Source of the DNA: Brachymonas sp049977365
GTDB lineage: Bacteria; Pseudomonadota; Gammaproteobacteria; Burkholderiales; Burkholderiaceae_C
Direction of reading: 5' to 3'
NCBI RefSeq assembly: GCF_049977365.1
Contig: NZ_JBNGEN010000007.1
Coordinates: forward strand, 1 to 64,000
Length of the DNA: 64,000 nt
Each line of letters begins with the position of its first letter. Position 1 is the first letter of the stretch. Made by a program: the position numbers and the translations under genes. Below the pieces are notes generated by a model. It worked only from the letters and a program-made list of their open reading frames with translations. It ran no database searches and had not been told where the DNA came from. Shown here in pieces: positions 62,274 to 64,000 of this stretch.

Positions 62274-62945
62274 ATGGATCTGCATCTCTGGGTTGCCTAC
62301 CTCGCGGCAGCCGTGCTCATCGCCCTGTCGCCGGGTTCCGGTGCGGTGCTCTCGATCACGCACGGCAGCCAGCACGGGGTGCGTGGTGCCAGTGCCGCCA
62401 TCGCGGGGCTCGAAGGCGGGCTCCTGGCCATTCTGCTGGTCGCAGGGCTGGGGGTGGGGTCGCTGCTGGTGGCTTCCGAACGGGCCTTCTGGGCCGTCAA
62501 GGTGGCCGGGGCCTGCTATCTCTTCTACCTCGGGGTGCAGCAGTGGCGCAGCACGGGCAGCCTGCTGCCCGGCACCATCTCATCCACCGCCCCTGACGCG
62601 CAGGGCGGCCCGGCAGGCGGTGAGGCGCGTCCCTCGTGGGGCAGCCGCTTTCTGACGGGATTCCTCACCAACGTCACCAATCCCAAGGGCATCGTGTTCA
62701 TGGTGGCAGTGCTGCCGCAGTTCATCGATCCCGCGCGTCCGCTTGCGCTGCAGCTCCTGATTCTTTCCGTCACCACGCTGTCCGTCGATGTGGTGGTGAT
62801 GCACGGCTATGCCCTCTTTGGCCGCGCGCTGCGCCAGCTGCTGCAGTCCCCGCGCGCGGCACGCTGGCAGCGGCGCATCTTCGGCGGCTTTTTCATGGCG
62901 CTGGGCACGGGGCTGCTGTTCGTGCAGCGCCACCGGCAGGGCTAA
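62274..62945 (+). CDS. LysE/RhtB-family amino-acid exporter
   Basis: A 223-residue inner-membrane protein with about six helices and the family start AYLAAAVLIALSPGSGAVLSITHG plus FLTGFLTNVTNPKGIVFMVAVLPQF in the middle. It exports amino acids or homoserine lactones; the substrate is not predictable. It follows maeB by 78 bases and ends in convergence with ubiA. Confidence 0.9.
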   Translation: MDLHLWVAYLAAAVLIALSPGSGAVLSITHGSQHGVRGASAAIAGLEGGLLAILLVAGLGVGSLLVASERAFWAVKVAGACYLFYLGVQQWRSTGSLLPGTISSTAPDAQGGPAGGEARPSWGSRFLTGFLTNVTNPKGIVFMVAVLPQFIDPARPLALQLLILSVTTLSVDVVVMHGYALFGRALRQLLQSPRAARWQRRIFGGFFMALGTGLLFVQRHRQG

Positions 62946-63030
62946 GCGGCAGCCATTCGGGCGATGACCGCAGCAGGAGTCGTCGGGCTCAGTGAGCCTG
63001 CGCTGGGCGAGCAGGCTGCGGCAGCAGAGC

Positions 63031-63906
63031 TCAGGCCAGCAGCAGGGCTGCCACGAACACGGTCAGCCCGATCCAGTGGTTTTCGCGGAAGGCCACGAAG
63101 CAACTGTCGCGCTGCCGGCGGTGGATCAGGTGCCAGTGCCAGCCCACCTGCGCCACCACAGCCGCCAGAGTGAGGGACCAGACGGCGAGCTTCCAGCCCG
63201 GCGCCCCATGTCCCAGCCCTGCATGCAGCCAGAAGATTGCCCACCATACCCCGGTATGCACGGCATAGAAGGCCATGATGCCGGCCACGTCGAAGCGGCC
63301 CAGCGTGATGGCCGAGGTCTTCATGCCGATGCGCAGGTCGTCGTCGCGGTCCACCATGGCGTACTCGGTGTCGTAGGCGAGTGTCCAGCACAGGTTGGCA
63401 ATCAGCATCCATACCACCACGCCCGGCACGCTGTCCTGCACGGCGGCGTAGGCCATGGGCATGCCCATGCTGAAGGCCACGCCCAGCACGGCCTGCGGCA
63501 TGGCAAAGAAGCGCTTGGTGAAGGGGTAGACGATGGTCACCAGAAGCGCCGGCACCGACCAGGCGATGGTGAGGGGATTGGTGGTGAGCACCAGCGCGAA
63601 CGACACCAGCGCCAGCACGGCGCCCACGCCCAGTGCCTCGGGCACGCCCATGCGCCCGCTGGTGAGCGGGCGGTGCACGGTGCGCTTGACGTGCCGGTCG
63701 AAGTGGCGGTCGGCCACGTCGTTGATGCAGCAGCCCGCGCTGCGCATCAGGATGGTGCCGAGCGTGAAGACGGTCACCAGATGCCAGCCGGGCCAGCCTC
63801 GCGCGGCCAGCCACATGGCCGCCAGCGTCGGCCACAGCAGCAGCAGCCAGCCGGCAGGGCGGTTCCAGCGGATCAGGTCCAGGTACAGATGTAGTTTGTC
63901 TCGCAT
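63031..63906 (-). CDS. ubiA: 4-hydroxybenzoate polyprenyltransferase
   Basis: A 291-residue membrane prenyltransferase of ubiquinone synthesis. The first Asp-rich motif is NDVADRHFD (62-70) and the second lies in YDTEYAMVDRDDD; eight to nine helices follow the UbiA pattern. The start MRDKLHLYLDLIRWNRP at 63906 is usual. Product of the UbiC-like enzyme at 53869 would be its substrate. Confidence 0.95.
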   Translation of the reverse strand: MRDKLHLYLDLIRWNRPAGWLLLLWPTLAAMWLAARGWPGWHLVTVFTLGTILMRSAGCCINDVADRHFDRHVKRTVHRPLTSGRMGVPEALGVGAVLALVSFALVLTTNPLTIAWSVPALLVTIVYPFTKRFFAMPQAVLGVAFSMGMPMAYAAVQDSVPGVVVWMLIANLCWTLAYDTEYAMVDRDDDLRIGMKTSAITLGRFDVAGIMAFYAVHTGVWWAIFWLHAGLGHGAPGWKLAVWSLTLAAVVAQVGWHWHLIHRRQRDSCFVAFRENHWIGLTVFVAALLLA

Positions 63907-63963
63907 GGCTCGCCATTGTAGGCGCCGCACTCCACCGGGCGGAGACACACGAGGCGGCAGACC

Positions 63964-64000
63964 TCAGGCGTTGAGCCGCTCCACGCCGGGCAGGGCGCAG
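63964..64000 (-). CDS. C-terminal end of an unidentified gene
   Basis: On the minus strand an open frame enters from the right edge and stops with TGA at 63966-63964, giving ...CALPGVERLNA. Only about 11 codons are visible, too few to name the gene. oxyR or another Burkholderiales neighbour of ubiA is possible. Confidence 0.35.
   Translation of the reverse strand, partial: CALPGVERLNA

Overview
The window looks like chromosome of a high-GC betaproteobacterium of the order Burkholderiales. The evidence is gene order seen across that order: metX-metW, fur divergent from bamE-dapB, alr divergent from lplT, leuS-lptE-holA-proA, recA-recX, mreBCD-mrdA divergent from gatCAB, kdsD-kdsC-lptC, and ubiA at the right edge. 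No rRNA, tRNA, transposase or CRISPR array was seen. Most of the window is housekeeping; three AT-richer patches (1-3060, about 21083-21453 and 51720-53700) look like accessory DNA. LAYOUT. 1-3060: a lipoprotein / DUF2235-phospholipase module, partly duplicated, whose toxin-like protein ends in a tail resembling the XVIPCD secretion signal of antibacterial type IV secretion effectors. 3236-9000: AMP nucleosidase; metW-metX behind a SAM-II riboswitch with its own terminator; an ammonium transporter with a sigma-54/NtrC-type promoter; a glycine-rich RRM protein. 9242-17239: nitrilase-family amidase, alanine racemase, a frameshifted lplT (poly-C tract), an EamA exporter, glutathione peroxidase, two small exported or membrane proteins, a 20-unit pentanucleotide repeat, and an lrgAB-like pair. 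17540-21082: fur, bamE, dapB, exbB, exbD and a DUF486 protein. 21083-23690: an AT-rich leader, a roadblock/LC7-like protein and an unusual ABC-ATPase fused to a tyrosine/dual-specificity phosphatase. 23745-30743: a TauD-type dioxygenase (minus strand) and leuS-lptE-holA-proA. 30849-36330: recX-recA with a LexA-like box, a MarR regulator with a candidate operator, and DUF2946 plus a copper-type TonB receptor. 36427-42470: tonB attached to the mreB-mreC-mreD-mrdA cell-shape cluster at the place where rodA is usual. 42818-51371: gatCAB, a small membrane protein, a Prx5 peroxiredoxin and a giant DUF748/AsmA-like protein. 51372-53701: a HipBA-type module with an operator-like repeat cluster, an XRE protein carrying a possible HEPN motif, and a hipA broken by a three-copy heptanucleotide repeat. 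53869-57732: ubiC-like gene, short-chain dehydrogenase, lptC-kdsC-kdsD. 58015-64000: MltB-type transglycosylase, malic enzyme with a structured leader, LysE exporter, ubiA and the last codons of another gene. HOW THE GENES FIT TOGETHER. Envelope assembly is the main theme: LPS (kdsD, kdsC, lptC, lptE), BamE, peptidoglycan and shape (alr, dapB, mreBCD, mrdA, mltB, lplT), and TonB-ExbB-ExbD energising the outer-membrane receptor. Several regulatory signals are directly readable: SAM-II, sigma-54/NtrC, LexA and dyad operators. Simple repeats (9-C tract, 7-bp x3, 5-bp x20, 15-bp x6) are unusually frequent; two of them lie exactly where a gene loses its frame. The best candidates for new biology are the roadblock / ABC-phosphatase pair, the lipoprotein / DUF2235-XVIPCD module and the XRE-HEPN / HipA locus.
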